From Flavobacteriia bacterium (GTDB lineage: Bacteria > Bacteroidota > Bacteroidia > Flavobacteriales_D > Crocinitomicaceae), in contig CANGOF010000011.1 in assembly GCA_947455515.1 (NCBI GenBank), forward strand, positions 1 through 46,105: a stretch of 46,105 nucleotides of DNA, read 5' to 3'. Made by a program: the position numbers and the translations under genes. Position 1 is the stretch's first letter. The number at the start of each line of letters is the position of its first letter. This document shows positions 13,301-18,515 of this stretch, piece after piece. Below the pieces are notes generated by a model that saw nothing but the letters and a program-made list of their open reading frames with translations, did no database searches and was not told where the DNA came from.

Positions 13301-14421
13301 TTATTGGAAAAAATACCTCTCCAAATACTCCTAACATTTCTATCATTACAGTTACCCCTTCTACAGGGACTTGTCAAGGTAAACCAGAAACGTTTAAGGT
13401 TATAGTTAGACCAAATCCCAAACCGAATACGAGTCCTTTGAAGATAATTTGTCCTGGAGATTCATTATTAATTAAAGGGATAACTCCAAATGGTGTTTCT
13501 CCAGACTATCAATATATCTGGACACCAGACGCTACTTTAAGTTGTTTAGATTGTCCGCAAGTTTATGCAAAACCTACTAAAACAACGGAATACACTTATA
13601 TTGCTAAAGATGCGTATGGATGTAGTGGGAAATCTAACTTTACGTTGATTGTGTATGATACACCTTTGATTTATGCAAATGACACTACTTTATGTGGTGA
13701 AACAGCAATGATTAAATTAAAAGGTAAAGGTGGTTTATCCTATGTTTGGAGTGATGGTATTTTAGATAATCAGCCTTTTACACCTAATTATGGCGTGAAT
13801 AAATACACCGTAACAGGAAAAGACAAAAATGGATGTTCTTCTATAGATTCGGTTTTTGTCAATGTATTAACTCAACCAAAAGCTTCCTTTAATTTGAGTA
13901 CTACAGAAGTGTATGCTGCGCCATCTCAACCTGCAAGTGTATTGATTACAAACACTAGTAAAGATGCTGTTAAATACATTTATAACTATGGTAATGGAGA
14001 ACCTTTGGTGGAAGCAACTACTTTAGAGCCTAAAACAGCCATTTATAAAGTTCCTGGCGTGGCTACTGTTGTTTTAACGGTATACAATGGAGCTTGTTCC
14101 GATTCCTACAGTTTACCTATTACAATCAAAAAAATTGATACGACTTCAATTACTAAATTGCCGAATGTATTTACACCAAATGGAGATGGGGATAATGATG
14201 AATTTACAATATCAGTAAAAAATGCTAAAACATTGCATCTAACAATCTTCAATCGTTGGGGGAATGTTGTGTATGAAATAACAGATACTTCGCCTACTTG
14301 GGATGGTAAAATAAATGGTTATCAAGCGGATGAAGGTGTTTATTTTTATGAATATGTTGTAGAAACCCAGAACGGTCAACCGCTAACCGGTAATGGTTTC
14401 ATTCAACTTATACGTAAATAA
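1396..14421 (+). CDS. Giant secreted Ig-repeat protein with T9SS type B sorting domain (4341 residues), probable surface adhesin
   Basis: One uninterrupted 13-kb frame. The N-terminus has a hydrophobic signal segment, FLLTLCLLISSFSYTQ; the ATG at 1447 would give a more normal short signal peptide than the one at 1396, so the start is uncertain by 17 codons. Residues about 30-250 form a non-repeated N-terminal region. Then come 17 Big_2-like units of about 77 residues (251-1564), 10 composite PKD-like units of about 170 residues (1565-3266), diverged copies and a spacer (3267-3628), 3 units of 96 residues (3629-3916), further PKD/Ig-like modules, and a CHU_C gliding-motility-associated C-terminal domain starting LPNVFTPNGDGDNDEF (about 4255-4341). 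The CHU_C domain marks T9SS export and surface attachment or release. Modular Ig repeats suggest adhesion, as for SprB-class proteins, but no enzymatic domain or ligand site is visible. It stands alone, divergent from suf, and no clear terminator follows. Confidence 0.93.
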   Translation: MIHSYNTSSTKSTNYFAMFLLTLCLLISSFSYTQNLVVETLNTTGDPYPYTNMCPNAAASLSVKIKNAGSPNVAILNKSVTISILVTAPDNSTQTFSQTFSGVSLAYLGGVYKPFTSTIDMHMQGMYDFAMVATYSGDTPPGGDGYDVHEKVFVAGNIIDLTSVASTASQSICKNSALTNITYDVSYNATDATASGLPAGASFIFNFPTLTISGIPTTTVGSPFSYSVKATGTCPASADSTLTGTITVKSLPVLSYVGNDSICESFSSSVSPTSGGAWVSSTPSVATITNGGLVSGLVGGTTQFTYTNTLTGCHDTLSKFTVVPLPVVSSITGTLTVCAGLTTDLDNTTAGGTWSSASTGIATVNANTGLVTGVSAGTSVISYTVVSLGCTTVVTTVVTVNALPSVNITLGTKQACVGLTTTLTNTTSSGVWSSASPAVATISGGVVTGVTAGKSIISYTLTNLNGCAASDTTTVSIYAFPTVSAITGTTTLCALDSTKLTSTTGSGVWSSGSTGIATISASGMVQGISAGTSLISYTVTQNSCATTVTSTVTVNPLPIVNPITGVTNVCVGATTQLADNTASGVWSSVTNSVATIDNNGLVSGVSAGTSLIKYTVTLLGCSTSSTVTVNTFSMPSVNPILGSTTVCAGSTTLLTNSTLGGTWASGSPINASISSGGLVTGLVAGTSIVTYAVTINGCTTTNSATVTVTGLPVVPAISGNSSLCVSATTTLANTVSGGTWSSSAPGFASINSSGVVLGVSPGTTTITYSVSQFGCSNSATQDITVNPMPLVSAILGSTNVCTGLTTQLDCLPSGGTWSSATPAKATISNTGLVLGVSAGSSLISYAVTVNGCTTTSTASLTVIASPTVGPITSAGGTSICPLESTQLSSTTPGGTWSSGTPFVATIDPSSGVAIGATSGSSIISYVVTSSGCTTTNTFSLTVKAAPVVSTISGGTSVCFGQTTSLSCTPSGGTWSSASPLVASIDGFGLVTGLTSGSSSVISYALTSGGCTTTTTTTINVNPIPVVAAITGTLSVCSGFTTQLNDVDLGGVWSSASPGVATISHTGLVDGVSAGSSVISYTITSNGCSKTVNATVVVTATPSIPAITGITTICANGSTTLANTTAGGTWSSGTTANATIDPSSGVVTGVAAGTTLITYSVSNSGCSASNTTTVTLNPLPNVASITGSSNVCVGSTISLANLTPLGTWTSSDPSVASINGSGLVSGVKAGAVTISYSVTSGGCTTVNTATVAVNAMPIVAVISGTSTFCSGTTSQLTSATNGGSWSSATTGVATVDATGLVTGVSTGTSIISYAVTSNGCTTTNTQTVTINTSPTLANITGGSSVCMGNSLNLANVTGGGIWNSSLPSIATINGSGVVTSVSPGTTVISYSKTAGGCTTTKTDTVSVYAMPIVAAITGNLAICAGSSSQLANATANGSWSSTSPGIASIDGFGMVIGVSAGSSVISYAVTSNGCTSTVTSTVNVTGALIVSPISGTTTLCENATTQLADATNGGTWSSATASVATINSSTGLVTGLTAGTSIITYSVVTNGVCPQIAQTTITINQVPTVNAISDKIVCQGGNVAAITFTGNSSPTYQWTNSNTSIGLASSGTGNINSFIGTGTTAGGPAQTAVINVTPNMGGCVGSSKSFFITIKSLDNPSFSYSSSSYCNLDANPSPTISGTTGGTFSSSPSGLSMNSLSGVVNLASSTDGYYTITYTTSGSCPKDSTVSINISNNPSVNVTSDQSVCQGSNFNAINFAGHPGSVFDWVNSNTSIGLTSSATGNIPSFVGLGTTPGGGNVSGSIIVTPRAGSCIGIRDTFLLQVKAKDNASFTYPSNTFCTTLDANPIANITGKTGGTFTASPGGLTLNPSTGLITLSSSSPGSYAMTYTTNGTCPNTSTLNLTIGDNPSVNAISSQTKCFGTNFDPVTFTGSSGTTFDWTNNKTSIGLAVSGSGNLASFSGTGVSAGLTTLAATITVTPRIGSCTGTPKSFVLTLNYSDNVAIAYSDNSYCAADANPTPVITGTTGGIFSATPSGLSINSSTGLINILASTQGNYSVMYRTTGVCADTAIIPIGVSFSPSVNNILGQTVCAGTSFTKTTFTGSVGSVFDWSNSTTSIGLTASGSGNINSFTSTNSSVSAIQGTVTVTPRAGSCSGTPKSFILKVNPVDDATFSYSAASYCNNSPDITPTISGTSGGTFTSTPSTGISLNANSGKITVGSTIAGTYNITYLTPGVCPKVSSNVVTLNPQPIVNAVSNQLVCQDANFSSINFSGTASTTFNWTNSNTAIGLSSTGTGSISSFVAKGTVVGGSPQTGLLQVTPSIGACLGTPITIVLTVNSFDNSAFAYSDNSYCKTQANPVPTISGAAGGAFSFTPVGLDLDNVSGAINLTNSISGTYAIKYTTLGTCPKDSTVSISIGSAPNVNAISDQTVCDGTSFSTIAFSGNPGTVYDWTNTNSSIGLAVSGTGDIPSFTAAGTTIGGSAILGTVTVTPRIGNCIGASKNFKLNVNALDNANFSYSNTSFCKTQTNPNPTIVGLTGGTFSSSPAGLAMNAGGTINLSTSLSGTYTINYTTHGTCPNVASVPMSVGSSPTVNSITDQTVCTGGSFNSINFTGSLGSVYNWTNGNTTIGLAASGTGNIPGFTSTGSGVSTITVTPISGTCIGTAKTFTLTANPMQATTLFYAQPSYCATQANPSPTTSGPVGGVYSAFPSGLTINSSNGLVNLATSTAGIYTVTYAVSGVACTTNSTTQISVGVNPSVGTIASQTVCNDVNFNAITFTGSVGTQYTWVNTNNAIGLASSGTGNINAFTGTNTSNSLIIGTITVTPNIGTCVGTSKSFTLGVNPSDDASFSYTQNKYCADASNPTPTIIGTTGGTFSSNISGITLNSSSGKITIGSSTSGSYDITYLTNGLCPKASTQVITLVPLPSVNAISNQTVCNGSNFNSVVFSGSSNTQFDWTNSKPAIGLPASGISDITSFKATGTVPNGASLTGVIVVTPKINGCLGATESFNLKVNSMDDASFSYAKNSICQLDANPTPVISGTTGGVFTSTPFGLSLNGASGKITISTSTVNTYNVKYTTTGNCVKDSTISIVINPTASVNAVSSQQRCQDDSFNPINFTGSSNTTFNWTNSNSAIGLVSSGVGNISSFVATGTIYGGSSIVGNLVVTPEINGCTGATKSFTLTVNPLDNPAFAYSDNSYCTAQVNPTPVISGTNGGVFTATPAGLMINSATGLINLVGSTPNNYTIKYTTSGNCKADSSVTIGVGGNPSLNDIDDQDVCEGTSFDPVVFTGNPGTVFSWTNSNAAVGIATSGNANIPAFIASGVQKFRDTIAQMVVSSRIGSCNGNTVNFKFKVRAKPNIQGRIVQTPLTSKFVKDTSVCKGATIKLIATGIAKNTDYHWSPNTALLGFPSSGASVTTNIDSTQQYIIFGQNQFGCYNTDSVIVRMFNPKVISTHMDSTICAGSNFNAITFKGNTPTPTFNWTNSNTSIGLATSGFGNIPSFIGTNGSVSQLQSGTITVTPKYTIPSSSVVCSGTPTIFKLNVNKVDNPSFTGYLSQYCSNETTSTIPTITGTKNGVFSALPTGLVINPNSGQLFPTSSTPNTYFVKYRTSGVCAKADSMSLTIKPLLAASIKGDITICKDASQPLITFKGANGQAPYTFKYTINGGSIKQISTPVSVDSVTLPVSTAAAGTFVYSLVSVQESSASQCSNGVSGIATVNISTLPIAQVSGSSTVCEGSSAPQVTFTGINGTSPFTFTYAINGVTQPSLTTLTGNYSITVSPSTATSAIYTYSLIGIKDGSSLGCYQPQNQQAPAVISVKSLPMAVVSSNNKSICINGIAPIVTFTGSKGTQPYTFEYKVNGVTNYITSNNGAKAVINVPTNSATKYVYELISVQDGGQNSCKNTQVYAKDSVDIIPGAIVNPLEDMTVCVGNNSGIVNFTGSANTTFNWVNNNTTTGISATGQGNLSSFIGKNTSPNTPNISIITVTPSTGTCQGKPETFKVIVRPNPKPNTSPLKIICPGDSLLIKGITPNGVSPDYQYIWTPDATLSCLDCPQVYAKPTKTTEYTYIAKDAYGCSGKSNFTLIVYDTPLIYANDTTLCGETAMIKLKGKGGLSYVWSDGILDNQPFTPNYGVNKYTVTGKDKNGCSSIDSVFVNVLTQPKASFNLSTTEVYAAPSQPASVLITNTSKDAVKYIYNYGNGEPLVEATTLEPKTAIYKVPGVATVVLTVYNGACSDSYSLPITIKKIDTTSITKLPNVFTPNGDGDNDEFTISVKNAKTLHLTIFNRWGNVVYEITDTSPTWDGKINGYQADEGVYFYEYVVETQNGQPLTGNGFIQLIRK
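2146..6087 (+). repeat. Tandem repeat class A: 17 Big_2-like Ig units of about 77 residues
   Basis: Seventeen consecutive coding repeats occupy 3942 bases, about 232 bases each. The protein consensus includes a VCxGxTTxL segment, GGTWSSASPxVATI, GLVTGVSAGTSxISYxV and NGCTTT before the next unit begins. The GLVTGVSAGTSxISY core resembles the bacterial Ig-like group 2 fold. Copies differ at many positions, so the array is not a recent perfect duplication. Confidence 0.92.
6088..11193 (+). repeat. Tandem repeat class B: 10 composite PKD-like units of about 170 residues
   Basis: Ten units of about 511 bases. Each has two halves. The first carries NAISDQTVC, FxWTNSNTSIGL, SGTGNIPSF and ITVTPRIGSCxGTPKSF. 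The second carries DNASFSYSxxSYC, ANPTPTISGTTGGTF, INSSTGLINL and a YTITYTTxGxCPKDS ending. The halves are probably two separate beta-sandwich domains duplicated as a pair. A first-half-only copy (from 11194) and a more diverged full copy (about 11740-12279) follow. Confidence 0.88.
12280..13143 (+). repeat. Tandem repeat class C: 3 units of about 96 residues
   Basis: Three units totalling 864 bases. Shared elements are a Gly/Ser-rich start followed by a Cys near xTVCEGSSAPQVTFTG, then GTxPFTFxYxINGV, a serine/threonine stretch and a Y-x-Y-x-L-x-S/G-x-x-x-G segment. They differ from classes A and B but share the Cys, TFTG and beta-strand spacing, so are probably another Ig/PKD-like fold (inference). 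Confidence 0.8.
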
Positions 14422-14486
14422 GTTTTAATCGTTAACGGTGTTTTACCGAAATAAATTAAATTCGCGAATAATTAAAATAATAAGAA

Positions 14487-15197
14487 ATGGGAAGAGCGTT
14501 CGAATATCGTAGAGCATCGAAAGAAAAACGTTGGGATAAAATGTCTCGATTGTTTCCAAAATTAGGGAAAGCTATTACTATGGCAGCGAAAGAAGGTGGT
14601 GAAGATCCTTCGACCAATGCTAAATTACGTACAGCAATTCAAAATGCGAAGGCACAAAATATGCCTAAGGACAATATTGAATCTGCAATCAAAAGAGCTA
14701 CACAAAAAGATACAGCGAGCTTTAATGAGATTAATTACGAAGGTAAAGGTCCTCATGGTGTTTTAATTTATATTGAATGTGCAACGGATAATTCAACAAG
14801 AACAGTTGCAAATGTTAAATCGTATTTTAATAAATCAGGAGGAACAGTGGTTCCTAATGGTCAATTAGAATTTATGTTCGATAGAAAATCCGTTTTTGAA
14901 TTGGCTTTGAAAGAAGGTTTAGACTCAGAAGAGTTGGAATTAGAATTGATTGATGCGGGGTGTGAATCTATCGAAGTAGAAGAAGATAAATTTGTTGTAT
15001 ATGGTGACTTTATATCTTTTGGTACCCTATCGAAAGCAATTGATGATTTACAATTAGAAGTATTAAAAGCAACTTTACAAAGGCTTCCGACGTCTCCTAT
15101 TGAATTAACCGAAGAACAAATGGTGGATATTGAAAAATTGTTAGATAAAATCGAAGAAGACGATGATGTACAACAAGTATTTACCAATATTTCCTAA
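14487..15197 (+). CDS. YebC/PmpR (TACO1-family) DNA-binding regulator or translation factor
   Basis: A 236-residue protein whose start [16 protein letters not shown] and the segments [17 protein letters not shown] and [18 protein letters not shown] are diagnostic of the YebC/PmpR family. Length agrees with the family (about 235-250). Members are cytoplasmic. They were described as transcription regulators, and several homologues have since been linked to translation of proline-rich stretches, so the precise job here is uncertain. The gene starts 65 bases after the giant repeat gene, with no convincing terminator between, and is closed by a strong terminator at 15211. Confidence 0.93.
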   Translation: MGRAFEYRRASKEKRWDKMSRLFPKLGKAITMAAKEGGEDPSTNAKLRTAIQNAKAQNMPKDNIESAIKRATQKDTASFNEINYEGKGPHGVLIYIECATDNSTRTVANVKSYFNKSGGTVVPNGQLEFMFDRKSVFELALKEGLDSEELELELIDAGCESIEVEEDKFVVYGDFISFGTLSKAIDDLQLEVLKATLQRLPTSPIELTEEQMVDIEKLLDKIEEDDDVQQVFTNIS

Positions 15198-15210
15198 TTA
15201 ATTAATATAC

Positions 15211-15242
15211 GAGGCTATCTGAAAAGATAGCCTCAATTTTTT
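15211..15242 (+). terminator. Intrinsic terminator after the YebC gene, abutting rsmI
   Basis: A perfect 10-bp stem (GAGGCTATCT, 15211-15220, paired with 15225-15234) closed by a GAAA tetraloop and followed by a run of T (15237-15242). It ends 4 bases before the rsmI start codon. Confidence 0.9.
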
Positions 15243-15246
15243 ATAT

Positions 15247-15939
15247 ATGTCTGAATTAATCCTTGTGCCAACTCCAGTAGGTAATCTTGAAGATATTACA
15301 CTACGTGCAATTCGAATCTTGAAAGAAGCTACGATTATTTATGCTGAGGATACGAGAGTTACTAAAAAATTATTAAATCATTTAGATATTCAAAAGCAGG
15401 TATATCCATTTCATGCACACAATGAACATAAAATGTTAGGCAACGTGATGGACTATGTAAAATCTTCTGAAATGACGGTTTTAGTATCTGATGCTGGTAC
15501 ACCAGCAATTTCTGATCCAGGTTTTTTATTGGTACGAGCTTGCATTGAGGAAGGAATTAAAGTTTCATGTCTGCCTGGACCTACAGCAGTAATTCCTGCG
15601 TTAGTTGGAAGTGGTTTTCCTTGCGATCGTTTTTGTTTTGAAGGATTTTTACCTCACAAAAAAGGCAGACAAACTAAATTGAAGGAGTTAGCACAAGAAG
15701 AAAGAACGATTGTGCTATATGAGTCTCCACATCGTTTGGTAAAATGCTTAGCACAAATCGAAGAATTTTTTGAACCTACCCGTAAAGTTTGTGTGGTTAG
15801 AGAAATTTCGAAAATATATGAAGAATACCAACGAGGTGAAGTATCTGAAGTTCGAAAACATTACGAGCAAAAACCACCAAAAGGGGAAATAGTTGTGGTA
15901 ATTGAAGGAAAATCAATTGCAAAGAAATTAAAAGATTAA
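15247..15939 (+). CDS. rsmI: 16S rRNA (cytidine1402-2'-O)-methyltransferase RsmI
   Basis: A 230-residue member of the tetrapyrrole-methylase fold. The N-terminal LILVPTPVGNLEDITLRA, AEDTRVTKKLL and the SAM-binding SDAGTPAISDPG (residues 81-92) identify RsmI. The enzyme adds the 2'-O-methyl group to C1402 in the decoding centre of 16S rRNA. The protein is about 50 residues shorter than E. coli RsmI and lacks its C-terminal extension; shorter forms occur in other bacteria, so I do not regard it as truncated. The gene begins directly after a terminator hairpin and is followed after 13 bases by the flippase gene. Confidence 0.95.
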   Translation: MSELILVPTPVGNLEDITLRAIRILKEATIIYAEDTRVTKKLLNHLDIQKQVYPFHAHNEHKMLGNVMDYVKSSEMTVLVSDAGTPAISDPGFLLVRACIEEGIKVSCLPGPTAVIPALVGSGFPCDRFCFEGFLPHKKGRQTKLKELAQEERTIVLYESPHRLVKCLAQIEEFFEPTRKVCVVREISKIYEEYQRGEVSEVRKHYEQKPPKGEIVVVIEGKSIAKKLKD

Positions 15940-15952
15940 TACTTCTTTTTTT

Positions 15953-17398
15953 ATGCAAAAGAAATTTATTTCAAATTTGGTTTGGATGGTGTTTTTTAAT
16001 CTTTTGATTAAGCCTTATGCTATTTTTGGAATTGATGCAGAAGTACAAAATAGAGTTGGTTCTGAAGAATATGGATTGTATTTTACATTATTAAATTTTT
16101 CTTATTTATTTAATATTTTCCTTGACCTTGGTATCACGAACTACAATATCAAATACGTAGCACAAAATCCAACATTAGTAAAACGATATATTGGAAATAT
16201 TATAAGTCTAAGATTAGTACTTTTTGTTGTTTATGTTTGTATGAGTTTAGCTTTAGCCTTACTCCTTGGTTATAATTCAAAACAATTTTGGTTTATTTAT
16301 GTATTGATTTTCAATCAATTTTTAATAAGTATATTATTGTTTTTTCGAAGCTATTTTGCTGGTTTACTTTTATTTAAATGGGATATTCTACTCTCAATAC
16401 TGGATCGTATTCTTTTAATTGGTATTGTTTCTTTTTTATTATATCATCCATTTTTTAAGAATCAATTTGATATTAAATGGTTTGTTTTAGCGCAAACAGT
16501 ATCATTTTTTGTTTCTGTTTTAGTAGCTATTGTATTAGTATTTAAACGTATTGGATTTCCAAGGATTCATTGGGCAAAAGCTTTCAATTTTGTAATCTTA
16601 AAGAAAAGTTTTCCTTATGCCTTATTAATTTTATTAATGATGCTTTATACTCGAGTAGACGCTATGATGATCGAAAGACTACATATTCATGGTAATATTC
16701 AAGTAGGTATATATGCGCAAGCTTTTCGAATGTTAGAAGCAAGTTTGATGTTTATTATGCTTTTTACAGGCTTACTATTCCCTTTGTTTTCCAGGATTTT
16801 AAAGGAGAAGACAAGTGTTGTTCCGCTTTTAGACACTTCTTCTAAATTAGTAGTTGCTTTTACTACATTGATGAGTTTTACCTGTTGTTTATTTGCATAT
16901 TTTATTTTAGACACGATTTATTTACATGATATTAAGTTTGTAGTGCCTACATTTCGCCTATTAATGTTGAGCTTAATCCCAACTGCTTTTATCTTTGTAT
17001 ATGGTACATTAATGACGGCGAATGGAGACCTAAAAAGATTAAACGTTCTATCTTTTATTGGATTAGTATTAAATATAATATTAAACTTTATTTTCATTCC
17101 TAAACATGGTGCATTTGGTGCGGCAGTCGCTACTTTTTCTACGCAATTATTAATTGCTTTGTTTTATTTCGCATCGGTTTGGAAACAATTTTTATTGAAT
17201 TTTAAAGGCAAAGAATTAGCCAGATATTTAACTTACGGATTATGGTGCATTGGAAGTGCTTTTATTAGTTTAAATATATTGGGTAAACTGAATCAATTGT
17301 CTGCATTTATAGGCTTATTAATTTTGGGCATGATCTTTTTAGGTTTAGTACCAATTCGTTTTATTATTGCAACGTTAAAAACTAAAGAAATAGTATGA
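15953..17398 (+). CDS. MOP-superfamily oligosaccharide flippase (polysaccharide biosynthesis membrane protein)
   Basis: A 481-residue, very hydrophobic protein with about 12-14 predicted membrane helices spread along its length and few charged loops. The pattern (GSEEYGLYFTLLNFSYLF near residues 36-53, RVDAMMIERL near 227, and a late GAFGAAVATFSTQLLIALF) is that of Wzx-like flippases and MurJ/MATE relatives in the MOP superfamily. Such proteins move lipid-linked sugars across the inner membrane. No glycan operon lies around it, so the substrate is unknown. Its stop overlaps the start of the heme A synthase gene by 4 bases (ATGA), so the two are translationally coupled. Confidence 0.82.
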   Translation: MQKKFISNLVWMVFFNLLIKPYAIFGIDAEVQNRVGSEEYGLYFTLLNFSYLFNIFLDLGITNYNIKYVAQNPTLVKRYIGNIISLRLVLFVVYVCMSLALALLLGYNSKQFWFIYVLIFNQFLISILLFFRSYFAGLLLFKWDILLSILDRILLIGIVSFLLYHPFFKNQFDIKWFVLAQTVSFFVSVLVAIVLVFKRIGFPRIHWAKAFNFVILKKSFPYALLILLMMLYTRVDAMMIERLHIHGNIQVGIYAQAFRMLEASLMFIMLFTGLLFPLFSRILKEKTSVVPLLDTSSKLVVAFTTLMSFTCCLFAYFILDTIYLHDIKFVVPTFRLLMLSLIPTAFIFVYGTLMTANGDLKRLNVLSFIGLVLNIILNFIFIPKHGAFGAAVATFSTQLLIALFYFASVWKQFLLNFKGKELARYLTYGLWCIGSAFISLNILGKLNQLSAFIGLLILGMIFLGLVPIRFIIATLKTKEIV

Positions 17399-18423
17399 AA
17401 AATCAATATTCTCGTTTTTTTATCTCCTTAAATTGGACCACGCTTGTTTTTATTTATTTAGTGGTAATTGCGGGTAGTTTTGTAAGAATTACTGGTTCCG
17501 GAATGGGATGTCCAGATTGGCCTAAATGTTTTGGTCAATATATCCCACCAACGGATGAAAAAGTATTACCAGCTGACTACAAAGATATTTATGCTTCAAA
17601 ACGTGGAAAAAAAATTGAACGTTTTGCTAATTTCTTAGAAAAAATAGGCTTCTCCGAGGTTGCAAATAAAATGCGTAAAGATAAATCAGCGTTGATTGAA
17701 CAAGATTTTAATCCTAGAAAAACATGGACAGAGTATATCAATCGACTTTTTGGCGTTTTTGCAGGCTTTGGTGTTCTATTTGTTTTTATAGGAGTGCTAA
17801 GAAAATACCGTACAAGAAAAATGGTTCTGCTTGCGACTAGTAATCTGATCATACTAGTTATACAAGCTTGGTTTGGATCCATTGTAGTTGCAACAAATCT
17901 AGTCCCTTGGACAATTACCTTGCATTTATTTTTAGCTTTAGTTATTATTGTCCTACAATTACTTCTCGTGATAGAAGTTAGCAACACACAAAAAAAGGCG
18001 CTAATCACTTCTCCTAAAGTGCGAAACTTTGTATGGACTGTGCTTATCATAACTTTTATTCAATTATTTCTTGGTACACAAGTACGAGAATCGATAGATT
18101 TTTTGGTTAAGCAAGGTTATTCCAGACAATACTGGGTAAATCATTTAGGGATACCATTTTTTATCCATCGAAGTTTCTCATGGTTAGTGTTGATAGGGAT
18201 GGTATACGTCTTTTGGTTAAACAAAAAAACAGATAATTTAAAGATTATCTCAACTTCCTTTTACCTATTACTCTTAGAAATACTAACAGGAGTTTTATTA
18301 GCTTATGCTGATATGCCTGGATTAGTTCAAACTTCACATCTTTTGTTTGCAACCGTTTTATTCGGTGTTCTTTTTGTAACTGTAATTCGGATGCGCAATA
18401 ACGAAATGATTTCTAACAAATAG
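17395..18423 (+). CDS. ctaA: Heme A synthase (COX15/CtaA family)
   Basis: A 342-residue integral membrane protein. The N-terminus has the family signature GSFVRITGSGMGCPDWPKCFG with Cys39 and Cys45, and later transmembrane helices carry His177 (TITLHLFLA), His250 and His258 (NHLGIPFFIHRS) and His315 (VQTSHLLFA), likely heme ligands. Heme A synthase oxidises the C8 methyl of heme O to form heme A for aa3-type cytochrome oxidase, in the inner membrane. The usual E-x-x-H-R motif reads EYINR here (residues 113-117). It overlaps the flippase gene by 4 bases, and no other cytochrome oxidase gene is nearby. Confidence 0.92.
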   Translation: MKNQYSRFFISLNWTTLVFIYLVVIAGSFVRITGSGMGCPDWPKCFGQYIPPTDEKVLPADYKDIYASKRGKKIERFANFLEKIGFSEVANKMRKDKSALIEQDFNPRKTWTEYINRLFGVFAGFGVLFVFIGVLRKYRTRKMVLLATSNLIILVIQAWFGSIVVATNLVPWTITLHLFLALVIIVLQLLLVIEVSNTQKKALITSPKVRNFVWTVLIITFIQLFLGTQVRESIDFLVKQGYSRQYWVNHLGIPFFIHRSFSWLVLIGMVYVFWLNKKTDNLKIISTSFYLLLLEILTGVLLAYADMPGLVQTSHLLFATVLFGVLFVTVIRMRNNEMISNK

Positions 18424-18481
18424 GTACTTATTAATCAGATTGTTAATTTTATTTATGTAAGAAAATCTTACTATTTTTTTG

Positions 18482-18489
18482 TAATTTTG
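18482..18489 (+). promoter_or_regulatory. Candidate -7 promoter element for the SprB-repeat protein
   Basis: TAATTTTG fits the Bacteroidota TAnnTTTG -7 box and lies 26 bases before the ATG at 18516. A good TTTG box at the expected distance is missing (TATG at 18454-18457 is the nearest), so this is a partial match. Confidence 0.4.
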
Positions 18490-18515
18490 TACTTTCTATT
18501 TTCAAAATGTATTTT

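Noticed and set aside
3015-13346. Repeated antisense and alternate-frame ORFs within the giant gene (for example 3015-3413 and 8679-9077 minus)
   Set aside because: They are similar to one another only because the coding repeats on the plus strand are similar; none has its own start region or motif.
14861-15187. 108-residue antisense frame over the YebC gene
   Set aside because: Serine/asparagine-rich shadow of the acidic plus-strand protein.
17589-18050. A 153-residue antisense frame across heme A synthase
   Set aside because: It is composition-driven, lies wholly inside a well-identified gene and shows no domain.
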